Positions 41,328 to 51,069 of a DNA stretch of 64,000 bases are shown here, piece after piece (the stretch's first letter is position 1; the number at the start of each line of letters is the position of its first letter). Made by a program: the position numbers and the translations under genes. This DNA is from Alentia gelatinosa (Eukaryota; Annelida; Polychaeta; Phyllodocida; Polynoidae), in assembly GCA_950022655.1 (NCBI GenBank), contig OX465590.1:43917718-43981717 (forward strand), read 5' to 3'. Below the pieces are notes generated by a model, which searched no databases, was not told where the DNA came from, and was given only the letters and a program-made list of their open reading frames with translations.

Positions 41328-41960
41328 AGCCGGGCTCCCACTATCCCGACACACTACGAAAAGTTCTACGATCCTTCTACGATAAGAAATTTTCCAATCG
41401 TAGAGCTATCGGGAGGGCTCTGTCGGAGTGTGTCGTAGTGTGTCGGAACGGGTTTAGCAGCAATAAAAAGAAGACCACGATACCGACACACGCTACGATT
41501 TAAGAGGGGCGCCAATGCAATTCTCAGCCAAACAATCAATAACATTTGTTAAAGAATTCTACTACAAGAATAAAAATCATTCAATGAGATCTAAAAATGA
41601 AATAATTCCAATATGTCAGGCATTTCTTGTGTATTTGCTCCTGAACATGTACAAAATACCATTGGAAATATAAAAAATATACGAGATATGACAAATAAAA
41701 GCTCATGAATATACATCTGTATATAAATATGGAGATAGATCTAATATATGATATATATCCAATTGTCTAAGGATACTCCCAGGGCAATTGATATTTTGCG
41801 GCCAAAAATCAATGAGGGGGAGGGGTACATAGCCTACACATTATTGAGAATACCTCCGACACACTCCGACAAATCGAACGTTCGATTTTGTCGGAAAGCC
41901 TACGACACGGCATTTCTATCGTAGCACTATCACAGTGTGTCGGAGTGTGTCAAACTCGCG
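41328..41960. mobile_element. Family E inverted-repeat element
   Basis: Left AGCCGGGCTCCCACTATCCC, GACACACTACGAAAAG, with an inner inverted pair around 41390-41450. The right half has CTCCGACACACTCCGACAAA and GTGTGTCGGAGTGTGTC. The middle (41520-41850) is AT-rich and may be a separate insertion. It appears once, so the limits are approximate. Confidence 0.55.
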
Positions 41961-42077
41961 TTAGCCTGGTCAGGGTTTCTACCACTCCGGCCAGGTCTGC
42001 TACTCACTGTGCTCAGCTATCGCCTTGTGCAGTTATATGCAACCTGTCCATCGTGGCATAAACCTTGAACAGGCTAA

Positions 42078-42500
42078 AGGGGAGGGTCCACCAACCACGA
42101 CAAGGCTACGACAAGTGCCGACATGAAAGTTCCCAAGCCTTGTCGCAGCTTTGTCGTGAGAAGGGCAGCTCTGCGACAGCGTTGTCGGGGCGTGTCGTAG
42201 ACTTCGCTGGATGCCGTAAAAAAGGCATTCATGGTAGCGAAACACTACGACAGTGATATTGAGGAAACCACAACACTCCACGAAATGTTCGATATTGTCG
42301 TAGCCTTGTCGGAAGGCCCCCGACAGGCCCCCAACAAGCTTCCAGTCGCAGCCTGTCGTGGCCTTGTCGTAGACTCTTGTCGGGAACTAGGGTCCACCAA
42401 CCATGACAAGGCTATGACACGCTTTCCAATCGTAGGTCTGTCATGGACCTTGTCGGAAAGCCATTGTCGTAGCCTTGTCATGGTTGGTGGACGCCCGCCT
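42078..42500. mobile_element. Family B MITE, copy 3
   Basis: 423 bp, AGGGGAGGGTCCACCAACCA to TGGTTGGTGGACGCCCGCCT, TAA left and TTA right. Interior GACAAGGCTACGACAAGTGC, CCACAACACTCCACGA and GTCGGGAACTAGGGTCCACC. Confidence 0.85.
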
Positions 42501-42503
42501 TTA

Positions 42504-42606
42504 AGGGGGGCGTCCACCAACCATGATAAGGCTACGACAAGGCGCCGACGGGAACTTTCTTGTCAGGGCTTGTCGTAACCTTGTCGTGGTTGGTGGACAC
42601 CCGCCT
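42504..42606. mobile_element. Family B, short copy 4
   Basis: 103 bp with both ends (AGGGGGGCGTCCACCAACCA, TTGGTGGACACCCGCCT) sharing the TTA at 42501-42503 with B3, and TTA again at 42607. It is a deletion derivative lying head to tail with B3. Confidence 0.8.
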
Positions 42607-42839
42607 TTACTCTCATTCAGTTTCTACTTATTAAAGGAAAGGACGTCATAAATGTTAGCCAATTAGTCAGTGATAGGGATGAGATCAACTCTGAACCGCA
42701 CCCGATCTATAACACTGAACATTGGCCATGAGTTTTAGTTGTGGAGTAATCTCACGAGGCGTATTTTCAGTGCTTACGGATTTCGATGCAGTCCCTTCTA
42801 AATAATCCATTATAAGCAGGTGCTTTGTGCTACCAGGGA

Positions 42840-43117
42840 TTATTCTTCTGCACATTGACTAAGCATCGAGTTTCCGTCAAAGGTAAAGAAACCTCAAAGA
42901 ATCTCCTGGAGCATGACTCTATAGGAGGCCACCTCTGTCACCTCATTGAGTGTACAGGAGGCCACCTCTGTCACCTCATTGAGTGTACAGGAGGAAACCT
43001 CTGTCAGCTGAGTGCAGCCATTCACGCGGCCTCCAAATGCGTCGCGTCAAGGTTAAAGGAGCAGTGGCCTCACATCTTTGATGTCCCACTTTGTGACCGT
43101 AACCCTGCGTTTACGTT
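42840..43117 (+). other. Exon-like stretch with in-frame 33-bp repeat
   Basis: Open frame 42825-43145. It contains GGHLCHLIECT twice (42924-42956, 42957-42989) and a third diverged copy, then LSAAIHAASKCVASRLKEQW and PHIFDVPLCDRNPAF. The 33-bp repeat equals 11 codons and keeps frame. The composition is protein-like, but no family is recognised. The frame is cut by MITE J1 at 43119. It may be a remnant of a transposon gene or host exon. Confidence 0.3.
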
Positions 43118-43118
43118 A

Positions 43119-43492
43119 CCCGGCGTTTACACTAGACGATTATAGGGGGCGATTCTTGAACCTGACGACTTTCAGTTGTAAAAGTCAAGAAATCGTCTAA
43201 TATAAACGCCAAGAGTGTGGCGACTGCAGATCGTCTGATTATGTCAGATTACGCAATAAAGCACCACCTCACGACTATTAGAAACGCTCTGACCCCAGGC
43301 GACTATTTCAAGCGGGCTTGAATGAGTCGTCCATATGGGCGGCGATTCTGTGAAAACTCATAGTCGTCAGTGTGAACGCTCGGGTAAATTCTGACATAGA
43401 CGACTTTTGCGGTGGACATTGCCACCGCCTGGTGACTATTGGCTGACGATCTACAGTCGCCACGTATTTAGTCGTCTAGTGTAAACGCTGGG
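43119..43492 (+). mobile_element. Family J MITE, copy 1
   Basis: 374 bp, CCCGGCGTTTACACTAGACG to CGTCTAGTGTAAACGCTGGG, TTA left and TAA right. The interior has a central segment in which short GTCGTC/GACGAC motifs recur. Confidence 0.85.
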
Positions 43493-43495
43493 TAA

Positions 43496-43985
43496 GACCA
43501 CTAAATACGTGGCGACTGTAGATCGTCAAGCCGGTGGTGGCAATGTCCTGGTATTGTCCACCTCAAAAGTCGTCAACCTCAGAATGTACCTGAGTGTTTA
43601 CACTGACGACTATAAGTTTTCACAGAATCTCCACCCATATAGAAGACAATTTCAAGCCCACGGGCGTCAGAGCGTGACCAATATTCGTCAGGTGGTGCCA
43701 AATTGCGTAATGTGATATAATCAGACGATCTGCAGGTACGACACGTTTGGCATTTACATTAGACGATTTCTATAATTTGATATCCTTGAGCATTTACACT
43801 GACGACATAGAGTTACCACAGGTGTAGACAACTAATTCAAGGCAGCTTGAAATAATCGCCGGCATCAAAGCGTGTTCAATAGTCGTGAGGTGGTGCCGAA
43901 TTGCGTAATGTGATATAATCAGACAATCTGCAGTTGCGACGCGCTTGGCGTTTACATTAGACGATTTCTATCATTTTACTGCTGA
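43496..43985 (-). mobile_element. Family J, inverted partial copies 2 and 3
   Basis: From 43499 the sequence reads back along J1 in reverse complement (TAAATACGTGGCGACTGTAG). A second J-like piece starts near 43760 with GGCATTTACATTAGACGATT and repeats the TTGCGTAATGTGATATAATC block. Together with J1 they make an approximately 800-bp imperfect palindrome. Confidence 0.7.
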
Positions 43986-44111
43986 AAGTCGTCAGGCCGT
44001 GCAAAATGCCAGAATCTAGTACACCTAGTCTCAGACTAGCAGGAAACTTGCAGTCTCCACTGTGCGTTTTGCCGCGTTGCGATTCTGAAGGTACGGCCTC
44101 TACATAGATGA

Positions 44112-44164
44112 GGCCTCTACATAGATCAGCCCAGTCTGAGACTGGGCTGATCTATGTAGAGGCC
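44112..44164. repeat. Perfect 24-bp-arm palindrome
   Basis: Arms GGCCTCTACATAGATCAGCC plus CAGT and their exact complement are separated by the 5-nt loop CTGAG. It directly abuts family C copy 44161. A half-copy (TACATAGATGAGGCC) precedes it. Confidence 0.92.
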
Positions 44165-44458
44165 TATTTCCATTGGCTGACGAAAAGGCTGTAGATTTTT
44201 TTAGTTGTCCATAAAGTCTGTAGGTGGTGCCACTCACTGTGCGTCTATATAGCAGGGTAGTAGATTTCACTCAGCGACCAAGCTTTCACTCAGTGGTGGG
44301 TGGTGCCACATTGCATAATCTAAGCAGAAAAAGTCATGGGTCATTTCACGAGCTGGGTCGCTTCCATTGACTGATTTTGGGTCCACATTGCCAAAATTCC
44401 GTCGTTGGTTCCTGACTGTCGATCGGTGACGGAAGATCGGCCAATGGAAACGGGCCTT
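44161..44458. mobile_element. Family C MITE, copy 3
   Basis: GGCCTATTTCCATTGGCTGA to CGGCCAATGGAAACGGGCCT, TTA at the right. The interior is in the orientation opposite to C1. Confidence 0.85.
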
Positions 44459-44874
44459 ATCTAGGATCGCACAGTGGAGACAGGGCATTACAAAACAGAA
44501 CCCGTATAGATCATTAACATGGAGATTCACCCGTAAATAAACGTACAGACGGGCGCGGTCTTAGGGCCTATTTCTGTCGGGACATTTGTGCTGCTGCAAA
44601 AGAAAAAGTGCAGCCAGCGTGAGAATATGATTCACTTAATTAGCATTCAATAAAAGGTAGCCCGTAATGAGGTATAGAGGAGGGGAGGGGTGTGATGGGT
44701 TCACAGCACAGCTTATACCTGTGTACGGTATCCTGCTCGTAATTCAATCATAGATGGATGGATTTACGTATAAATGACGGTCATTAGGGTACTGTTTGTC
44801 TTTAGAGACGATTACGACACATTGTGTTATTTTCATCCATGGGCTATTTACAGGCATACACATTGAGACGCCTC
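44459..44874. other. Unrecognised stretch
   Basis: No gene or repeat recognised. A short inverted pair occurs near 44745-44800. Confidence 0.35.
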
Positions 44875-45430
44875 AAGCCCAATACACATCTACCGACCCA
44901 GGGTTGAACGATTAGTTCCCAAATCGTATAGGAGTCGGTGAACTTGTCCCAGGCAAATCCCGTAATATTAGGAAACGTCCTTATTGTGGATGAAACGGTT
45001 CCTGTTCGAGGTCAGTCGATTTCATCCTGCCTGACGCCATAGGCGGAAGGCAGTATGAAAACGAAGACTGACCGAGAACGAGAAACGTTTCGTCCACAGT
45101 GAGGATGTTTGCTTATAATCATATACCTTTAATTGGTGAAAAAACGCCATTTTAATGACATACAAAGTCGCAGTCACAGCGGGCACGAACATTACTATTA
45201 CTGCACCCCTTGAAGCGGGCAGTATTTAATAGACATTCGGACATATATAGGTATATAATAATACCTCGGCCCGTGTTGGCCACCCAATCAAGCGCTATTT
45301 ACCAACGTTCCGTTGTCGGTGGTGCAAGTCCTTTTTTCTGGGGTCGACGATAATGTGCCACCACTCGACAACTGATTTTATAATGACCACTTAATCGACG
45401 GTTGTGAGGTGGAAATATCGCATAGGGTGG
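44875..45430 (-). mobile_element. Family D, copy 7, split by a V element
   Basis: 44875-44968 is the D end (AGCCCAATACACATCTACCG, CAGGGTTGAACGATTAGTTC). 45266-45330 resumes with CCTCGGCCCGTGTTGGCCAC, contiguous in D8 (55720). The rest to 45430 is diverged. Confidence 0.7.
44969..45265. mobile_element. V element with hairpin, inserted in D7
   Basis: The left part is a foldback (AACGTCCTTATTGTGGATGA, AACGGTTCCTGTTCGAGGTC, paired with GACTGACCGAGAACGAGAAA, CGTTTCGTCCACAGTGAGGA) with apex TGCCTGACGCCATAGGCGGA. The right part is the V signature GTCGCAGTCACAGCGGGCAC, TTGAAGCGGGCAGTATTTAA. 46150-46300 carries the same right part. Confidence 0.65.
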
Positions 45431-45436
45431 TAAAGA

Positions 45437-45985
45437 AGAAACCAAGTTTTGGTCAAAGTCGTTGTTCTCCATGAGTTTGATGCGGAGTGAATATCACAGA
45501 AGATTGAAATGAGTTGAACAATGACTTTGACCAAAACGAGTTGCTTTCTGTATTTATCTCACCCCTGTACACATTAGGCCCGGCGTCCACCTACTACGAT
45601 ATGGCTCCGATATGGTCTACGATGCACCTCCCGATACAAAATCAAAATCGCGTCGGCAGGTCACCTAGTATTGGGGCCGTTGACCACGTTTCTGCGATTA
45701 GGCACCAAAAAAACTCTGCGCGGACGATTGGCATGTCTAGACATATGTCTACGATATTGCACCCTCCCGATATGTCTCCGATATTTGCTTTTTGTATCGG
45801 TACCATATCGGTATGTCTAAATTTCTATCGTAGTAGGTGGACGCCAGGCCTTAGAGAAGGGACGACCCACTTGATATAGACCATGGACAACAGACTGCAA
45901 TACCGGTCAGGGCATGAAGAACGAGTTCCCAATATTAAGCCTATGGGATGAACATACCAGGGGTGAGATAATAAAGAAGAAAGCA
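45437..45985 (+). mobile_element. Bipartite element Y6, split by A7
   Basis: The hairpin pairs CCAAGTTTTGGTCAAAGTCG with TGACTTTGACCAAAACGAG; the apex includes TGATGCGGAGTGAATATCAC. Then TTTATCTCACCCCTGTACAC, A7, and the rest of the module to AGGGGTGAGATAATAA. Y7 (45986-46152) is an adjacent uninterrupted module. Confidence 0.8.
45577..45850 (-). mobile_element. Family A MITE, copy 7 (in Y6)
   Basis: 274 bp, TTA on both sides (45574-45576, 45851-45853). Y7 supplies the empty-site counterpart (CCCTGTTCACACTAAAGGAA versus CCCTGTACACATTA...TTAGAGAAGG). Confidence 0.92.
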
Positions 45986-46152
45986 ACAATGAGTTGCTTT
46001 TTGTATTTATCTCACCCCTGTTCACACTAAAGGAATGGACGACACACAGGATATAAACCATGGAGAACGGATTGCAATAATTGTACGGGCATGAAGAACG
46101 AGTTCCCAATGTTTAGCCTGTGGACATTTATTCCAGGGGTGAGATAATGACT
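45986..46152 (+). mobile_element. Family Y module, copy Y7
   Basis: A miniature hairpin (AGCAACAATGAGTTGCTTTT) replaces the long one. The module runs from TATTTATCTCACCCCTGTTC to CCAGGGGTGAGATAATG. Confidence 0.8.
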
Positions 46153-46300
46153 AAACGCCATTTTAATGACATACAAAGTCGCAGTCACAGCGGGCACGAA
46201 CATTATTACCCCTAGCAGCGGGAAGTATTTCATAGACATTCGGACACAGGTACATAATAATACCTCGGCCTGTACCTGTACCTCGGCCCGTAGTACAGCC
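46153..46300. mobile_element. Family V fragment
   Basis: AAACGCCATTTTAATGACAT, CAGCGGGCACGAACATTATT, CCCTAGCAGCGGGAAGTATT, ending in a duplicated TACCTCGGCCTGTACC. Confidence 0.6.
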
Positions 46301-46391
46301 ACACCCGTTCTCCAATAATAGCCTCATTCTCGTTTAATGTCACGTGACTAATCCCGGCAGGCATTGCGGGGACAATTAGTGAAAACACTTA

Positions 46392-46781
46392 AAGCCTGCC
46401 CCCACCTACCACAATCCTGGTCCCGATTGGCCTTACGATGGCCTTCCCGACACCATTCCGATTCTAGCGTGAGGTCTGGCAAAATCGTGGTAGGTGGAAC
46501 AGGTTTCTGCGATTCCATCCATGACAGCTCACGATAGGCTGCGATGAAAACGCCAATCGTAGAGGTCCAGATAATTTCCAACATGTTGGAAATTTCATAG
46601 CCTGTCGTTGGGTATCGTAGCCTAGCAGGAAGATATCGTGGTCAGCGCGTATGATTCACCGATTGGATCACGACAGAGGTCTACGATTCGGGGACCTCCC
46701 GATAGGTCACGATTTCGCCATTTCAAATCGTAGCGATCGGGAAGCATGTCGTGGCCTATCGTGGTAGGTGGGGGTCCCCTC
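46392..46781. mobile_element. Family F MITE, copy 2 (complete)
   Basis: 390 bp, AAGCCTGCCCCCACCTACCA to CGTGGTAGGTGGGGGTCCCC, TTA on both sides. The interior is full of TACGAT/ATCGTA motifs. It is the reference for F1. Confidence 0.85.
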
Positions 46782-46982
46782 TTAATCTGATCATCAGCTA
46801 TGGTCGGTGGTCAATTACCATGCGCTGATCTACTGACAATGCAGCCCAGTGGACATTATCACAGCTGGGTGAAGATAGGCATCTCTGACCTGCTGATGGA
46901 GATGGTAATTCTGGCGCTGCCACTGGAGATAAAAGATGCGAAGGTGTCTGTGAGATCTAAGGTAGAGTTTAGGGTCGTACAA

Positions 46983-47765
46983 GGGTCAGCCTAGACTGCC
47001 TCCTGTCCCTGCATCCTATAGCTACCCTCCTTGCTGGGATACTATGGAGAAACCAAACAAGAGTTAGTCGTGTTGTTGTTTATCGCACGCAGCAAGATCG
47101 CGTATTTCTGTGTGATGCAAAGCCGAGAGCAGTAATATGTGATCTTGCCAGAGTGCGATGACCAATGACATGACTAGCTCGAGTTTGGTGTAGAATTTAT
47201 CCTACCCCGCCCGTCTAAATTACTTCTACATTAACAAATGACATCATTTGTCAAGTGTATCCCACTAGAGCGATATTTTTCATTTTTCTGAACTCCAGAC
47301 TGAATACAGTGACCCAATGTTAACCCTATGGAGTTTTTTATTAGGGGTAGGATAAAGGGACTGGTACAATCGGTAATGGTGCTGGATTTCTGGCGCTGTT
47401 TAGCACAAGTATTCCCAACATTTTCTATACTGATATCCTAGCTATTGGTCAGGATATCTGCTGGGAGATTGATACCCTATCACTTTGATCTCAATCGAGA
47501 CAGAGTCAGGAGCAGGCGAAATCTATTGCTATAACAACAGAGTGGCCAGAGAACTGGGGGAAGGGAGGGAAAGGGGTATGAGGAGTTATAGGGTTACAGG
47601 GAGCAGCTTGGGGCAATAAACAGGAGATTTCGTTCATAGTGGACAAGTCTTTGATTCATGGGCCAGTCAGAGAAGGATACATGTTATAACTTATTGTGAT
47701 TGTGTTTAATCATTTAATGAATGCTCATTATCAAAGACTTGAGCAAGTCTAGGGTCAGCCATCAC
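46983..47765 (+). mobile_element. Dispersed repeat I, copy 2, split by X7
   Basis: 46983-47042 (CCTGTCCCTGCATCCTATAG, CTCCTTGCTGGGATAC) continues at 47357 (GGGACTGGTACAATCGGTAA ... GACAAGTCTTTGATTCATGG ... TCAAAGACTTGAGCAAGTCT). In copy I3 (63362-63790) the two halves are contiguous. No conserved frame. Confidence 0.75.
47043..47356 (-). mobile_element. Bipartite element X7, inserted in I2
   Basis: A hairpin part with GCACGCAGCAAGATCGCG and GATCTTGCCAGAGTGCGATG arms comes first, then TTTATCCTACCCCGCCCG and a module ending TTATTAGGGGTAGGATAAA with AATGTTAACCCTATGGAG. Confidence 0.7.
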
Positions 47766-47779
47766 ACCCAATATCATTA

Positions 47780-48008
47780 TATACCTGTGTGCGAATATTT
47801 ATCAAATAATGTTCGTGCCTGCCGTGTGATTTAATAATTTTATTTTTTTTATTGAGCAAAGAATATCATCTAGATTAAATAGATTTGACGTATATAAGAT
47901 TAAGAAAGCGTCCTTACTGTGGACAAAACGGTTCTCGTTGTCTGTCAACCAGTGTTTAGACTAGACACTATCTGTAGGTTTTAGTGGGCAGGTGGAAACG
48001 CTGCATTA
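47780..48008. other. V fragment and unrecognised spacer
   Basis: 47780-47835 has the V signature (CCTGTGTGCGAATATTTAT, AATAATGTTCGTGCCTGCCG). 47905-47950 resembles the foldback arm of the V element at 44969 (GCGTCCTTACTGTGGACAAA). No gene. Confidence 0.5.
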
Positions 48009-48292
48009 GACCCGGCGTCCACCTGCTATGATAGAATCGTAGACCTCCCGATATGCCACCAATATAAAATGTAAAAATCGGTGCCATATCGGGAAGGTGC
48101 AAAATCGTAGACATATGTCTAGACAAGCCAATCCACCATGCGTTGTATGGGGGTTTTATCGGTGTCTAATCGCAGAAACGTGGTCAACTGCCCCGATATC
48201 AGGTAACCTTCCAACGCGATTTTGATTTTTTATCGGGAGGTGCATCATAGACGATATCGGTGCCATATCGTATAGTAGGTGGACGCCGGGCC
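48009..48292 (+). mobile_element. Family A MITE, copy 8
   Basis: 284 bp, GACCCGGCGTCCACCTGCTA to TAGGTGGACGCCGGGCC, TTA both sides. Confidence 0.92.
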
Positions 48293-48349
48293 TTAGTCAT
48301 AGCTCGAACGGAGGCAGAAGTGTTGACCGATCTACATGGAGCGAACCCA

Positions 48350-48860
48350 ATCTCCCAGCAGATCTGTCACGGCACTAGCGCTTCCTAATCTCTGCTTCGA
48401 CCCAGTGACGTCATACGCTGGTTCCCTGGGTACCCGCTAATGACAAAAGGAACCCGTTAATATTTTGGATTCAAAACAAGGTACATCTGTCAAAAGTTCT
48501 GAAACTGAAAAAAACGGATTATGAGTTGGGAAATATTGAAATTATTAAATGAGCTTTAGGCCCGGCGTCCGCCTATTGCCATATGACTCCGATATGGTCT
48601 ACGATGCACCTCCTGATAAAAAATCAAAATCCCTTCGGAAGGTCACCTTATATTGGGGCAGTTGACCACGTTTCTACGATTAGGCATTGATAAAAAACCC
48701 ATACAATGCGTAGACATATGTCTACGATTTTGCACCTTCCCGATATGCCTCCGATATTTGCTTTTTGTATCGGTGCCATATCGGTGGGTCTAAATTTCAA
48801 TCGTAGTAGGTGGACGCCAGGCCTTACAGACAATCCAGCCGTTTCTTTTTCAGTTTTCAG
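48350..48860 (+). mobile_element. Family Q, copy 3, split by A9, 3'-truncated
   Basis: CTCCCAGCAGATCTGTCACG, GCTAGCGCTTCCTAATC, CTGTCAAAAGTTCTGAAACT, GAGCTTTA, then A9, then CAGACAATCCAGCCGTTTCT. It breaks off at about 48860 into a Y fragment (GGGGTGAGACAAAA). Confidence 0.8.
48559..48823 (-). mobile_element. Family A MITE, copy 9 (in Q3)
   Basis: 265 bp with exact TTA duplication (48556-48558, 48824-48826). The empty site is GAGCTTTACAGACAA in Q1 (6309-6323) and Q2 (20219-20233). Confidence 0.95.
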
Positions 48861-48904
48861 TTTCCTAACTGTAAGGCTATTGGGAAAAATACCGGGGTGA
48901 GACA

Positions 48905-49260
48905 AAACGCCATATGGCAGCATATCCCGCCGGACGAACGGGGTACACCACGTTTGCAGGAAAGATATCTCGTAAGAAAAATCTGCAAGTGGTGGTGCCT
49001 AATACAAAGCCAAACTGTTATCCTTTTAACAGACATATGCTTCTCCAGCCACTTCCCCTCCCTGCACTCCGGTGGCGGTACGCACGAACTGGGCATGTAG
49101 ATCATCGTTACTTCTTACCGGGGGGCGGTATACGCAGCTATGTGGGCTGCACACAAAGAGTAAATACTGATTAGCAGCGAGTGGCCGTGTGACAGCAATC
49201 AAAGGTAAGCTTAACGTGAGTCAGACTGAGAGGAGGCGATGCAGACGTCAGGCGGGAGTA
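48905..49260. other. Unrecognised stretch with protein-like frame
   Basis: 48914-49174 is open for 86 codons and another frame reads IWQHIPPDERGTPRLQER. No family, start context or splice pair is convincing. It ends at the start of the 55-bp minisatellite. Confidence 0.3.
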
Positions 49261-49274
49261 AAACCCTAGAGTCC

Positions 49275-50700
49275 CGTGCCAGAAGGGCTGTTGCTCCATG
49301 TTTACGATACCTGTGCGTATCACAGAAAAGCGACCCGAGGGGCCGCAGCTCTATGCTTACCATACCTTTGCGGATCGCAGAATAGCGACCCGAGGAGTCA
49401 TTGCTCTATGTTTATAGTAAAGCGACCCGAGCGGCTGTTGCTCCATGTTTACGATACCTGTGCGTATCACAGAAAAGCGACCCGAGGGGCCGCAGCTCTA
49501 TGCTTACCATACCTTTGCGGATCGCAGAATAGCGACCCGAGGAGTCATTGCTCTATGTTTATAGTATAGCGACCCGAGGGGCTGTTGCTCCATGTTTACG
49601 ATACCTGTGCGTATCGCAGAAAAGCGACCCGAGGAGTCATTGCTCTATGTTTATAGTATAGCGACCCGAGTGGCTGTTGCTCCATGATTACGATACCTGT
49701 GTGTATCGCAGAATACCGACCCGAGGAGTTATTGCTCTATGTTTATAGTATAGCGACCCGAGGGGCTGTTGCTCCATGTTTACGATACCTGTGTGTATCG
49801 CAGAATACCGACACGAGTGGCTGTAGCCCCATGTTTACGATACCTTTGCGGATCGCAGAATAGCGACCCGAAGGGCTGTTGCTCCATATTTCCAATACCT
49901 TTGAGGATTCCAGAATAGCAACCCGAGGGGCTGTTGCTCCATGTTTACGATACCTGTGCGTATCGCAGAAAAGCGACCCGAGGGGCCGCAGCTCTATGTT
50001 TACAATACCTTTGCAGATTGCAGAAAAGTGACCAGAGGAGCCGTTACTCCATGATTACAATACCTTTGCATACAGCAGAATACCGACACGAGTGGCCGTA
50101 GCCCCATGTTTACGATACCTGTGCGTATCGCAGAAAAGCGACCCGAGGGGCCGCAGCTATATGTTTACAATACCTTTGCAGATTGCAGAAAAGTGACCAG
50201 AGGGGCCGTTACTCCACGATTAGGATACTTTGCATATCGCAGAATAGCGACCCGAGGGGCAGTTGCTCCAAGTTTACAATACCTGTGCGTATCGCAGAAT
50301 ACCGACACGAGTGACCGCAGCTCTATGTTTACAATACCTTTGCATATCGCAGAAAAGCGACTCGAGGGGCAGTTGCTACATGTTTATGATACCTTTGCAT
50401 ATCAGAGAATAGCGAACCTAGGGACAGTTAGTGCATGTTTACGATACCTGTGTGTATCGCAGAATACCGACCCGAGGAGTCATTGCTCTATGTTTATAGT
50501 ATAGCGACCCGAGTGGCTGTTGCTCCATGTTTCCAATACCTGTGCGTATCGCAGAATAGCGACCAGAGGGGCCATAGCTCCACGTTACGATACTTTGTGG
50601 ATCACAGAATAGCGACCTGAGGGGCCATTGTTCCATGTTTACAATATCTGTGCAGATCGCAGAATGGCGACCCGAGGGCCCGTTGCTCCACTTCACTTTC
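49275..50700. repeat. 55/37-bp minisatellite with hairpin units
   Basis: About 26 units. The long unit (55 bp) is GCGACCCGAGGGGCTGTTGC, TCCATGTTTACGATACCTGT, GCGTATCGCAGAAAA. The short unit (37 bp) has TCATTGCTCTATGTTTATAG TATA. The first 294 bp are two copies of a 147-bp supra-unit (55+55+37). Each long unit holds the small hairpin CGATAC-CTGTGC-GTATCG. Frames through it are artefacts. Confidence 0.95.
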
Positions 50701-50757
50701 TAAGGGCTCTGGTGTTGCTCCCGAAATCAAGCGCATCGCTACCGCATCGCCGCATTT

Positions 50758-51030
50758 CACTGTGATATTGTAAAAGGAGCAGAGGCCAGTGTCTCAGGTT
50801 CTTAGAGATCTGCCCAGTTGACCCTGACCAATCACTCGAAATACCTCTTTGGCATTAATAGGTGCTTGATATGTTTGGTTCCTATACACAAGCAGTTGCA
50901 GAAAGGGCAAGTTGACTGGGTGCAAGCGGCTTACAGAAAATGATCCATAGACTCAATATATCCCAAACCCTTTAATTGTTATTTATTTATAATTGCACGC
51001 TCATTCATCAATGATGAACAAGCCATCTGC
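50758..51030 (+). mobile_element. Dispersed repeat R, copy 3
   Basis: TGATATTGTAAAAGGAGCAG, GACCCTGACCAATCACTCGA, CAAGTTGACTGGGTGCAAGC, AATTGCACGCTCATTCATCA. Confidence 0.7.
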
Positions 51031-51069
51031 TCCTAGTTATATATCAGAAGTAGTAGAGTGGGGGGTGCA

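Larger units (their letters stand above)
41962..42640 (+). mobile_element. Family X hairpin (copy X6) split by B3 and B4
   Basis: 41962-42077 has TTAGCCTGGTCAGGGTTTCT, GGCCAGGTCTGCTACTCACT, CAGCTATCGCCTTGTGCAG, GGCATAAACCTTGAACAGGC. After the B elements the arm resumes with CTCTCATTCAGTTTCTAC at 42610, collinear with X4. The X module is absent. Confidence 0.75.

Noticed and set aside
46800..46994. 64-codon frame between F2 and I2
   Set aside because: Overlaps the start of the dispersed repeat I and has no domain or splice context.
49276..50504. 97- and 132-codon frames in the 55-bp minisatellite
   Set aside because: Periodic translation of the repeat; the unit length is not a multiple of three, so frames last only where supra-units allow.
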